From Pinus tabuliformis (lineage: Eukaryota; Streptophyta; Pinopsida; Pinales; Pinaceae): a stretch of DNA of 64,000 nucleotides. This document shows positions 46,179 through 56,835 of the stretch, in pieces. Both the position numbers and the translations under genes were made by a program. The DNA lies in contig CM062808.1 in assembly GCA_031772625.1 (NCBI GenBank), positions 471,817,655 to 471,881,654 on the forward strand. Direction: 5' to 3'. Below the pieces are notes generated by a model. That model made no database searches, was not told where the DNA came from, and saw only the letters and a list, made by a program, of their open reading frames with translations. Each line of letters starts with the position of its first letter. The first letter of the stretch is position 1.

Positions 46179-46715
46179 CTAAAGAACATAAACTATATCA
46201 GAATACCAAGGAAATTTGAGAAACATTTCTGATACTTGAATGAGTGAGCCAACATCTTCATCATCTGACATTTCTACAATGAGATTTATGTCTAGAGCAT
46301 GCAAATTTGATTCAGCCATTAGTTTTGCCAAGCCTTGTCCTTTGATCAGTTTGGTAGGCTTAATCTGAAGATCATACTCCAACATTGTTGCTATCCACTT
46401 ACCTCTTCTTCCCTCCAGATCAGTTTGCATGAGAACATCCTTGATAGCTATGTTAGGAACATATGTTATGGTATGTGAATGAAAAATGTATACTTTGAAA
46501 TCCTTCAATGCTTTAATAAGAGCAAGATATTGTTTTTCAATGATATTGTAATACAAAGCAACATCTTTAATAGTCCTACTGAAAAAGGAAATGGGTTGCT
46601 CCACCTGATACCTGTTTTGCATCAACACTGCAACCATAGTATGCTCAGACGCAAATGAAACTATAATAAAATCATGAGTATAATCAGGACTGATCAAAAC
46701 TGGGGCTATGGTCAA
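46179..46715 (-). pseudogene. E3: RT-linked RNase H, degenerate
   Basis: An open 178-codon frame reads DFIIVSFASEHTMVAVLMQ, QPISFFSRTIKDVALYY, KQYLALIKALKDFKVYIF and MLEYDLQIKPTKLIKGQGLA. The position normally holding the first catalytic Asp is occupied by Ser-Phe-Ala. Loss here is expected when a second RNase H supplies the activity, as described for Tat elements. Confidence 0.85.
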
Positions 46716-46721
46716 AGCAAA

Positions 46722-47700
46722 CTATGCCAATTTGAATGATTTCATGGCATCCTCGGTCCATTTCACAGTGTTGTCCTTTTTCAACATATTATTTAATTCA
46801 CGTAAATGCTCAGCCAAATTTGGTATAAATCTGCATAAGAAATTCATCTTACTGTTGAAAGCTTGAATCTCTTTTTTGTTGTGCAGAAAGTCTGTTTGTT
46901 GGATTGCTTCCACCCTTGAATAATCAATGCGAATACCATCTTTAGAAATTATATGACCAAGGAGTTTATCTTCGTCCATGGAAAAAATACTCTTTTTCAG
47001 GTTTAGAGAAATCCTAAACTTCCTACATTTCTGAAAGGCAATCCTTAAGTTGTGCAAATGCTCATCATCAGAACCAGAAAATACCATCAAATCATCTAAA
47101 TAGACTATCAAGAAAACATCCTTCTCATTAGCAAAAGCTATGTCCATTACCCACTAAAAAGTGGCTCTGGCATTCTTCAACCCGAATGGAATTTTGGCAT
47201 ACTGAAAATTTCCCCATGGTGTTATGAAGGCAGTTTTGTCTTGGTCTCTTTCATGCACCAAGATCTGATTATAGCCAGAGTAGCCATCCAGTAGTGACAT
47301 CCATGATGCTCCAACTACTCTTTGTAGAATATGATCCATCTTAGGAAGAGGGTAATTATCCTTTAAGGACACTTTGTTGAGGTTCTGGAAATCTATGCAC
47401 AACCTTATTTCTCCAGTCTTCTTTTATACCAGGACCAAATTTGAAATCCAATTAGAAAATCTAATTGGAACAATAATGCCATCTTTAAACAATCTATTTA
47501 CCTCTTTCTTGATGGATGGCAGCAGCTTTGGATTGATTCTTCTCAACTTCTGTCTAAAAGGTTTTTGATCTGGCTTGATAGGAATAGTATGCTAAATGAT
47601 ATTCTTGTCATACACTTTCAAATCTAAATAATCCCATGCAAAAACAATAGAAAATTCAAAGAGTAACTTAACATACTTAGCTTTTGTTCAAGAGACAATG
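46722..47700 (-). pseudogene. E3: reverse transcriptase
   Basis: Blocks read MCIDFQNLNKVSLKDNYPLP, MSLLDGYSGYNQI, TPWGNFQYAKIPFGLKNA, IVYLDDLMVFSGSDDEHLHN (YLDD intact), LNLKKSIFSMDEDKLLGHII and NFLCRFIPNLAEHLRELNN. Stops after RATF, after LVLV and before FALT interrupt it. Confidence 0.92.
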
Positions 47701-47860
47701 TTTTTGATAACTTCACAAGCTTGATTTGATCAGTTGTTCCAAGATTTACATCTTCAACTCCTTTGTTCGTAGGAACCAAGGTTGGTTTTCTCACCACATC
47801 ATCCTGATCAAAGAGCTCCTTTAAAGGTATGAGACCTCTAGGAATAATATTATCCTTTAG

Positions 47861-48463
47861 CTATAAAACCTCCATCTGATTTACCTCAATATCTTGTTCA
47901 TCAGAATCACAAACATCATCAATGAAAGCATTCTTAAACTTTCCTTCATTTTGCAAAAAGGCATTAATTTCATTGTCATCCCAAAAAACTTGCCAATACC
48001 TCAAATTATCAGGAACAACAGGCCTATGTTTGACATGAATTTCAAATTTGTTGCTAGAATTCATTGGAATATTCAAATTGTTGGCCACAATGGCGAGTGA
48101 ATCTACAATGATGTTTTGATTCCGGGGTATTGTTGTCAAGGTGTATTCCGGAAACATCTTCAAAATATCTAGGACTGCATTTCTGTAGGCTCTCATCCGC
48201 AGATGCTTTGCTTGATATTCTCCTTGTTTAATCACCAGCTCTGAATCACCATAAACATAAATTCTTTTCACGCCTAGTTTCTTCAAAATTTTCAAACATA
48301 TAATCAACACCTCATACTCGACTTCATTATTAGAGAAATCAAAAGCTAACTTGTAGGAACATACTCTAACATTACTTGGGACTCTGGAAGGTTGGAAAGC
48401 AGGGCTTCGAATCCAAATTCCAATACCAACACCGTCTTTACCCACAACACCATTGAAGTCCAT
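47861..48463 (-). pseudogene. E3: archaeal-type RNase H placed between protease and RT
   Basis: A 200-codon open frame reads WSMDFNGVVGKDGVGIGIWI at its start, NNEVEYEVLIICLKILKKLG (Glu kept), IYVYGDSELVIKQ (Asp kept) and LTTIPRNQNIIVDSLAIVAN (last Asp kept). The usual FDG at the start reads FNG, so the first catalytic Asp is replaced by Asn. The domain lies before RT, whereas the E1 copy lies after integrase and the textbook Tat position is between the RT-linked RNase H and integrase. Confidence 0.85.
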
Positions 48464-48670
48464 GCTCCAAAGGCCGACTTCATCTTCCAGATGCTAGAAT
48501 TTTGTTTCTTTCTTAACCTTACCTTCGCTTATTACTTCATTTTTCCGCTATTCACTGATCTTTTGCTATTGTGTAAGCTGCTCAGAAGAAATTTCTATTT
48601 TTTCTTTTTCCTGATTAAGAATTTCCCTAAAATTCTCAAAAAAAATTGGTACATCATCTACCTCTACAAG

Positions 48671-49150
48671 CTAAATATCTACATCATTCAATCCACTATC
48701 AGAGTACAAAACAAAAGACTCTAAATCAGTACGTATGTTATTTATCGTATGATTCACAGGCTTCTCTTTACTAGTGATCATATACTTCATTTTCTTTTCC
48801 TGGTACAACTTCCTCAATTGACCGAAAACAGGGATGGTAGCATAAGAGAAGTCAAGTTGTAAAGTTCCTTTGAGTTTAGCACTCCATGATCTAGATAAGA
48901 GCATACCAAACCGAGGTGGTATATCAGCAACCACCACATCCATCAAGACATTTTTGTCTGGGATTTGATCTAAAGAAACCACCAAATATTTTATGAGACC
49001 AATGCAACGAACTCTACCAGAGTCAAATGAGTACAAATCATGATATTTCTAGGTGATATCCAAGCCCAATGTTTCCATAATGGCTTTGGGCATCAAATTA
49101 TGGGAATCTCTGGAATATAACATGGCATTATGGAGAAAATACTCATGCAG
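48671..49150 (-). pseudogene. E3: aspartic protease
   Basis: The region reads HNAMLYSRDSHNLMPKAIME, LGLDIT, then from 49036 SFDSGRVRCIGLIKYLVV, MDVVVADIPPRFGMLLSRSW and LKGTLQLDFSYATIPVFG. The active-site DSGAS before HNLMPK reads YSRDS, so the catalytic Asp is lost. A stop follows GLDIT. Confidence 0.75.
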
Positions 49151-49913
49151 TCTAAGACTCTGATAAAAGGGAGCGACTTTGCTATTTTCAAGCTAACCTT
49201 CTATGGCTGGACCAAAAATGAGCTCATGATAATCATCCTCGACATTCACCATGTTGGACAAAGGATCTATTTGCAATATTATAGATACATGGTGTTTATA
49301 ATTACTATTCTTAACATGCTCAGTCAAAGGAATGGACACTTTTAATTTAGCAATTTCACTTTCTAAATGAAAGGATGAAACTTTTTCTACCTCTTTGACA
49401 CCATTTTCCTTCTTATCTATTTGCTCTTTTGTTGCACTATCCTTTTGCTGATTGTTCTTCTCGTTTGCAGCAACATTTGTTGATGGTACCTTACTGGGAT
49501 TCGGATTAGCAAGCTCTTTGCCTTTCTTCTGAATGTTTGAGGAATCACTCTTTGAATGGGATTCACTGGTACATCTCTACTCCTTAAAGAGTACTACCTC
49601 TAATGTGCAGTCAAATAATTCATATAACCACAGTGATAATCATCAAATTCAACCTCCAAAACCACATCATTAGCTAAGATCTAATCCTCATCCCTTTGAA
49701 TGTCTGGAACTTCTACGCATTCTTCATCTTTGGTAAGAAATATGGGCATACCATCAGTAGTGAAAAAGTGATTTGTTTCAATTATCAGATCGTCCTCCTC
49801 TTCTTCTTCCATTCCCTGAACATAATTCTGCTATAAGGGAGTTTTGATCTGTTGTTGTTGTGCTGGTTTCTCTGGTGCTTTTTGTTCTCTTTGTTTGATT
49901 TTGAATTGGGCTG
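49150..49913 (-). other. E3: Gag-protease linker, decayed
   Basis: The minus frame near 49760-49600 reads TDGMPIFLTKDEECVEVPDI and VVLEVEFDDYHCGY, typical of an acidic linker, then breaks into many short frames. Confidence 0.5.
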
Positions 49914-51260
49914 CTATTGTCCTCTAAAATTTGGATTCTGGATTTGTGGTTCAGGTCTATCTGTGATGGATAACTGGTCAACCATCCTTTCCACTGTTTG
50001 GATCAATGTATCCATCTTTGCATCCGAAGTAGATGCTTCTTCTTTCATGGTCACTCTTTTCTCGGATCTCATTCTTGCTCTTTTGGCCAACAAGTTTTCT
50101 TCTATGCTCATAGCATTCTTTTGCATGTCTTCTAGTGTTGTAGGATCACGTTCCCACAACTGATATGCCATATCAGCATCGAAGCCATTTGGAAACTTGA
50201 GCAAAGCTAATCCCTCCGGTGGTTTATTGTTTGCAGGAATAACATTGTATACTGCATTAAACCTCACACAATAGTCTTGCACACTCTTGCCAACATTCCT
50301 TTTGATGTTCTCATACTCGGACAAAATTTGAAGTGGATTCTTCTTCACCTCCCATCGATCTAGGAACTTCCTATGGAGGATTGGTAAAGTGGTGATAGAG
50401 GCTTTTGGTAAGGCTCTGAACCATTTCCGAATTTCACCTCCAAAGCTTTGCACAAACAACCTCATCGTCACATCTTCAATTTCTACTTCATGGAGGTCAA
50501 AGAAATCATTCATTTTATCTACATGTTGCTAAGTTGTAATGGTTTGAGTGGCATCAAAGAAAGGTATTTTGGTTTGATAATCAGTGGGCATGGCACTAAG
50601 ATTCTGAGGTAAAACAAGGGGTGCATACTGTGCAGCCATAACTTGAGGTGGGAGAGGTGGATTTAAAGCAAGGATGGGGGTACTCATTATATTCAAAGGG
50701 GAATTAACAACAGCTGGAGTAGTATGAACAATATGTAAAGATGAAATAAGTGGGTAATGTATTGTTTGAGTTGTAGTAGATGTAAAAGAGATACTTTGAA
50801 AATCAAAAGATGGCCTATTTTTCACCCAAGTGTCTACGTTTGAAGTAAGGTTCTGTAACTGATCGAGAGCATGAATAAGATGTGACCCTGATTTACTTTG
50901 GGTAAACAAGTCTTCAACGGGGTTATCAAGAGGTATACAAGAATCAATAACTATTTAATCAATCTAACTCAAAGACTTATTGTGAAATAGACTTTGCTCA
51001 AAATGAATATCAAACTCAATATCTTGCAGAGTGTCTAACCTTTATGGGAGTGAATGAACACGAGGAATGAAAACTTCACTTGATTGTTCTTCTGCTACGC
51101 TAAATTTCTTTGCAGCTTTCTTAGATTTCCGCCCAATTTTGTGAGGATGAGTGACAAGGGCTAGAGGATTCAAATCTAGATTGGATTTGGTGTACTTTAT
51201 CGAAGCCAGTATGCTCAAATTTTCAAATATTATATATTGCTTTACAAATTTCTGATTCAA
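49914..51260 (-). pseudogene. E3: Gag
   Basis: One frame with a few stops runs from 51260 to 49914. The N-terminus is basic and low-complexity, then a Pro-rich stretch (ILALNPPLPPQVMAAQYAPL). The capsid reads MNDFFDLHEVEIEDVTMRLF, GGEIRKWFRALPKASITTLP, FLDRWEVKKNPLQILSEYEN and KSVQDYCVRFNAVYNVIP. The end has IQTVERMVDQLSI and PNFRGQ. I see no CCHC knuckle before the frame decays. Start codon not certain. Confidence 0.85.
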
Positions 51261-52514
51261 CCTAGTAAATTCTAAAACTCATCATCCACAAGTTTAGGAA
51301 TTCAAATGAAAGATTAGGCTGAAGGAAGGCAATGCCAGGGTAACCACAAACCACGCTTAGCCAAGTAGCTAGCCCTACTAGGCCAGGAGAGGGCTCTCTT
51401 CGTAAGGATCTCAGCTAAGATGAATGGATCAGAAAAAGGATTTTAGGCTAGGTATTGTAGCACAAATTTTTGATTGGATTTTGAAGGGGTTTTACTGGAT
51501 CAAGAGGAGCTGGACAATTTAGGGCTAGGGAACTAGGTCAAAATTGCAGGGTGTTCAATGGGGTAAGGTAGATATAAGGTTTAGCACTTTAGGGCTTGAT
51601 GGATGAGATGTTTTAAGACTGGTGAGAGGCTAGGAATAGCATGTGATTACCATGGATCCTTCCCAAACTGTAGAAAACATATAATGGTGAATATTTCCCC
51701 AAAGCAGAGCAGTGATGTAATGGATTCTACCTATCAACTTGAAAACATTCACTTAGAAGCAATGAAATGATTAACTAAATACAAAAAACATACTAACATA
51801 TGATCACAAGAGAAGAAACTGTACTAAAACTCTATACCAAATGGATCCCAGAAAAATAGTTGCAATTCCTATTACTCTCCTGCTAAACTGCTACAAAATG
51901 ATGTACAATCAAGGTATGAGCATTCAGCTGAGTCCAACCCTATACAATGAGAAAGAAGAAGAATATATAGGAATTTTTTCAACCTCTTCCCATCCTCAGG
52001 GGTTGAATCCCTAAGATGAGGAGCTAATCTAACCAACACAGAACAAGAAACAGGAATATAGGCATCTTAACAGCTTGCCTCTAAAAGTGAAAAACTAATT
52101 CATTTGAGCTCAAATTAACTTTTAATGTAATGAATATGCCCTCTACTACTAATTATCTATAATATTTACAAGCTAAGTCATCATTTACATCAGTAAAACA
52201 TCCTCCATGAGAGAAAATCTATGAACACAGTCAAAACATAGAAAAATAGCCATCGTGTGCAAACTTTGCCCTAAGTGTAGCACCACTTTCAGGTCCTTTT
52301 TGGAAACCTTCCCAGAATCCAAATTGAGCTCATGATAGCTCATTGGAAATTTCTTCAAGTCTAATTTCCAAAGCACCTTGAATTTCGTCATTTTAAGCTC
52401 ATTTGACCCCTCAAAAGTTGATTCTCCCAACACTACTTTTGTGTGTCCAAAAAGTGGCAAAAAGGTCATTTTTAGGGTGTTTTTTTACTTTTGGTGGACC
52501 AGTTCTACCCCAAA

Positions 52515-54275
52515 AACTTAGAAAATCCATAGGATGCATGTACTCAACACTATGAATCCAAAAATTCAAGCCATTTATCCATTGGATGCCCTTGGTGCTA
52601 CGCGTTGAGCCAGATTTTTATATGTGCAATTTCCAAAATTTGCAAAAAGCAAAATCTCCTCCAAACCTGACCAAAATTGGTGAGAAGCAGCACCATAAAG
52701 CATATTGATGAGCCAAGGAAGCTTCAACAAGAAAAATAAGCCTATACTCCTCTTTTTTTCCCTTTAGAGCTCGCCTTAACCTAACTTTCATATTTTTGAT
52801 CTTCATGTTGCAAATATTTTTTATGGTCTTGTGCTTGATCATCTAATTGTCCCTATTGGCCTTTTGCAACAGCTTCTCTAGGTGAAAATTGACACTCTCA
52901 AGCCAAGTCTCTCTATCATTCTCAATTTCCTTTTCAATAGGAGACAAACTGACTAGTGCCTCCTTGTCACTTTGTTGTTTTACCTTGAGAAGTTCCAACT
53001 CCATGAAGACCTACTTATCACTCAACTGCTTGTTCTCTTGTTCCAAATATGTGATGACATACTTGTCTCTCTCCAAATTGTCCATCAATTCTTGGAATTG
53101 AGCCTCCTTTTCCCGTATGATGATTTCCTTTATTGTTTCTTCATCCTGAGCCTCTAAGTCAATTGTTTGAGTATAATGCTGCTCAGACTCATCATGCTTT
53201 GTCAAATCAAAATCTCTCTTCCTCCTCATCATCAAAGCTTCCTACGGTGGCTTTTCTTTCCCTTTGTGCAGCTGCTGCACCTGTACCTGTTGTGTTGATG
53301 AAGAAAGCAAAGCCCCTTCCACATCTTGTGGAGCTAGCATTTTCCTATGAGTTGATGAAGAAGGCAAGGTCCCTTCCACATCTTGTGGAGAAAACACTTA
53401 CCTATCAGCTGCAAACAATCTCCTTGTGCCCCTATAATATTTCATGTAGGTTCCGGGCACCTTAATAGCTCTAATATCTTTTGCCTTCTCATTTGTTTTC
53501 ACCTGAGCACTGCTAGAAGGTTCCCTTGATTCTTGACAGACTAGCAAAGGAATTTTAGGACCCCTGAAGATGTCATGAGCAATAAATGTCTCCCAAGAGA
53601 TGTTGAGGAGGCTAAGATGATGAAGCACAATCATCTTGATTAGGGAATAATGATAGATACTACTCATTTGCTAAGGGTATGGCTTTTTTTGCACAAAATA
53701 GGCCATCTTCTCAATATTCCTCAACAAGAAATAAGGGAGGTTTAACATCCTCACCCTGGTAAAATTCATGAGAAGCCTAATGTGATAGGTGTACAGCCTG
53801 GAAAATATACCCTCATAAGTGAAATATTTCATGATGATTTTCATCATGGGTGCATACTTGCCTTCAAGGAATTTGAAAGGAAAAAGTCTTTTCGCCTCAT
53901 TTCTATACCTGGGTTTGATATAAGGCTCATAATATGTTCATCCAGGTACTTTTCCTTGTACCACTTCTCCCCTACATTCAGAATCCTGGTTACATCCACA
54001 ATAATGGAAGGTGAAATTGTAAATGTCACCCCAGCAAGAGTCACCTTGTTGTCTTGAAGATGGGCTACAAAAAGCCTGGTGAGCTCAGGATGGTGTTGAA
54101 CTCTCTCTACCTACTCACAGAATTCATAGCACCCTATATGTTTGAAACAAGTGATGGCTCTTCCCTGATAATTCTACCTCCCTTGTGTGGTTTTCTCTGA
54201 TGTCAAGGTTTATCTATCAAACTGTCATTTCCGGTGTTTTCCTCCTGCTCATAGTCTTTGTCTTCTCTGTCCATG
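52515..54275 (-). pseudogene. LTR-resident ORF of E3, copy B
   Basis: The same protein as in copy A is present in more broken form. Blocks read VTLAGVTFTISPSIIVDVTR, ILNVGEKWYKEKYLDEH, MIVLHHLSLLNISWETFIAH, TQTIDLEAQDEETIKEIIIR, NLERDKYVITYLEQENKQL and KVRLRRALKGKKEEYRLIFL. Order and spacing match copy A. The coiled-coil part is again the clearest. Stops lie at different places from copy A. Confidence 0.55.
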
Positions 54276-54634
54276 TTTGCAAAGTTTGAGGTTGTGCACT
54301 CGTAGAAAAGGGATGAAGAGAGTGAGTGAGAGTGATTTAGGAGTGGGGGAATGGGAAGTGACCTTGTGAGGTATTTTGGTGGGCTAGAAAATGAAGGGGT
54401 GGGTATGAATCATGAAAATGAGGGAGAGGGGTTTGGGTGGGATGAAGAATGAGGGGGAATTGAATGTTATGAAGTGATATAGGGAAGGGGTTTAGGGTTT
54501 TAACGATAGGTGGTGGGAGAAATAGAGGGGATTAGGGTTTCTATAATGTAATTGAGGGAGAAACTAGGGTTTGACATTTGTCATGGTAAATTCCTTCAAA
54601 CATTTCAATTGCAACTTCAATGATGAGGTATAGG

Positions 54635-54852
54635 GAGGGCACTTACTTGTTTGAGAGATGAGAGGGTGCCTTGGGAAGTTTTTATGAAGTTTGAGGCCTT
54701 TCTTGTCTTTGCTGCTCAACGCGCAGTGCCATGCTACAGGCGCGAGGGCACTTACTCGTTTGAGAGATGTGAGGGTGGCTTGGGAAGTTTTTGTGAAGTT
54801 TGAGGCATTTTTAGTCTTTGCTAGTCAACGCGCAGTGCCATGCTATAGGCGT
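54635..54852 (+). repeat. 109-bp tandem duplication private to E3 copy B
   Basis: GAGGGCACTTACTTGTTTGA starts at 54635 and again, with one change, at 54744. Copy A has the unit once (about 43535-43640), so the duplication arose after E3 inserted. Confidence 0.88.
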
Positions 54853-55760
54853 GCAATGCCCTCCTGAATGCGCAACGCAGTGTTAATTTGCACTATCGAA
54901 AACGCCATATGCGCAGTGCTTAGCTTGTATGTGCAGCGCCAATTCCTAAATACGCAGCGCCACCTCCATTGCCTGAAACATGTAACGCCAAACTCTAAAA
55001 GCGCAATGGCACTTCCATTTCCTGAAACGCGCGGCGCCAAATTCCAGAAGTGCAATGCCACTTCTCCTTGGCCCAAAACTCATTCAACTGCTCCTATTTT
55101 CTTCACTTTTTGACTCCTTCTTTTCCAAATGAGAATGATGAACTTGAAAATGAAATGTGACAACTTATATAGGAGTAGATTTTTGTTTTTTACTAGAAAA
55201 ACCCACTTTCTAATTTTTCTTGGCCTTTTTCAAATCTCTGTTTTTAATGCCTTCCCTTCCTTGTTTCTTTTCAGGTGGATGATGCTCAACTTGAACTATT
55301 TTTTGTAGTGTTTCTTTGTCTTGTAGTAAGGAGAGATGCATTGGTGCAGCCGGGATCATTTATTACATAAAGTAAATTAAAATTACATAAGAAATACAAA
55401 TTAACTCAAAATACTCTGTTTTCACCTCAAAACATGTTTTTTGAGGTGAAAATTACATTAGTTAAAAAGATAATTATATAGTGAATATGCATTACAAGCC
55501 ATCATGCTAGATTTATTTATCATCCTCATACCCTTTCTGCCCTTTATTTACAGCTCTAAATCATGCCCTTGACCTTGGAAATGAAAGCCTATTACCTATT
55601 GAAAATATGCCCTATGACCTAATGAAAACATGATTGCCAATTGACCATGAAACCATGACTGAAGACAACGTGAATAAGGGTCAGCAATTATACTCTATGA
55701 GGGAGAAATTAGATTTTTTGAAAAGAAGACAACCATCAGTGGATTAGTTTGACATGACCT

Positions 55761-56814
55761 TGTTACACTAAAAAATGTCACCTTGACTACTTACAGTTAG
55801 TATGGCTCAAATCAACAGTCATGCTACCCTCTTAGGCAAGTCTTATGCCTCTGTTATCCATCTCAAACTCAAAGAAGAGAGAAAGTCTTGTAAAAACTAT
55901 GTTTATCTCTGGGGTCGCAGATTCTCTCTAGCCTTACCTGCGGGGACGCTGACCTTGTTCACAAAATCTGCGTCCATGGACGCTCTGTATGTTAAGGGAC
56001 AGGTGCGTCCCTCTGTAAAAGGCAAAATGCGCGAGTTTTATCTTGAAAAAGTTACTTGTGGTTACTTCTAGAACATTCTAGAGGTCGGTTTGATGAAATG
56101 GATGCGCCTCCAGTTGGTTCATGTATCTCTATTAAGGGGGAACTTATCCCATCAATAAGGGAGCTATCCCACCCAAAGAGGGGGATGATCCCATTGATAG
56201 TGGACCTGAATAACCTCTTTACAGCACTATAAATAAAGGCATTGAGCCAGAAGGAGAAGAGGTTGGAGCTATACATTTTCTTTGGGTAAATGCTGCAGGA
56301 TTTAGGTCTTCCATTAGAGCCTTTGTGAGGAGAGATTGTCTTCACTTGATTCTACTTGGGAGAGGGTGAGCTTTGTCAAAGTAGAGGAAAACCCTTGATG
56401 GACCCTGGGAGGAACTTGCACAACACCAAGGCCAGGTTGTAAGAGTTTCTTTGTTTCGTTATTAATACAAACTGGTTTATTTTTCTCAATAGCTTGTGTT
56501 AATGAGTTATTTCATGTGTTCCTTGGTCTGCATGTTGAATATATGTTTTATTATATGAAATACAAGTGCTTGGTAATTGTTTGATTGTTTGTGGTTGCAG
56601 GAATTGACTTGAAGGAGGAGCTCATCCGGATCGTCAAGAACGGACTTCAACAACAGCGTTTTGGAATAAGGTAAGCCTAAACACTTGTAGTTTTCATGTT
56701 GTAAAAGGTGTATTTAGAGAAAGATCACTCCATTTTGTCTTGTTTGTCATTAGAATGTCTTAGACTTCTAGGAAGGTCAGTCGTGTCCGCACCCTTGACA
56801 AATTCCGTGTGACA
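55761..56814 (+). repeat. E4 5' LTR (1054 bp)
   Basis: The ends TGTTACAC and GTGTGACA form an imperfect inverted repeat. A TATA box lies at 56228. An exon-like block, CAG at 56598-56600 then 70 bases then GTAAGCC, is kept in the relic LTR at 15816-15885. The primer site follows the right end by three bases, which fixes the boundary. Confidence 0.92.
56228..56234 (+). promoter_or_regulatory. E4 LTR TATA box
   Basis: CACTATAAATAAAGGCATTG; transcription should start about 30 bases downstream. Confidence 0.75.
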
Positions 56815-56817
56815 AAT

Positions 56818-56835
56818 TGGCGACTCCACTGGGGA
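56818..56835 (+). promoter_or_regulatory. E4 primer-binding site
   Basis: TGGCGACTCCACTGGGGA begins with TGG three bases after the LTR. It is the kind of site seen in Ogre/Tat elements, reported as complementary to tRNA-Arg. The tRNA call is from memory. Confidence 0.85.

Larger units (their letters stand above)
51307..55760 (-). mobile_element. E3 5' LTR (copy B), cut by the E4 insertion
   Basis: This is the direct counterpart of copy A without the copia and E2 insertions, at least 4454 bp long. It shares AGGCTGAAGGAAGGCAATGC at the left end with 27491. The rest of the LTR should lie beyond the right LTR of E4, outside the window. No convincing primer site is readable in the 50 bases left of 51307. 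Confidence 0.8.

Noticed and set aside
51261..51306. E3 primer-binding site
   Set aside because: TGGATGATGAG lies near the expected place but fits no tRNA pattern I know, so I do not list it.
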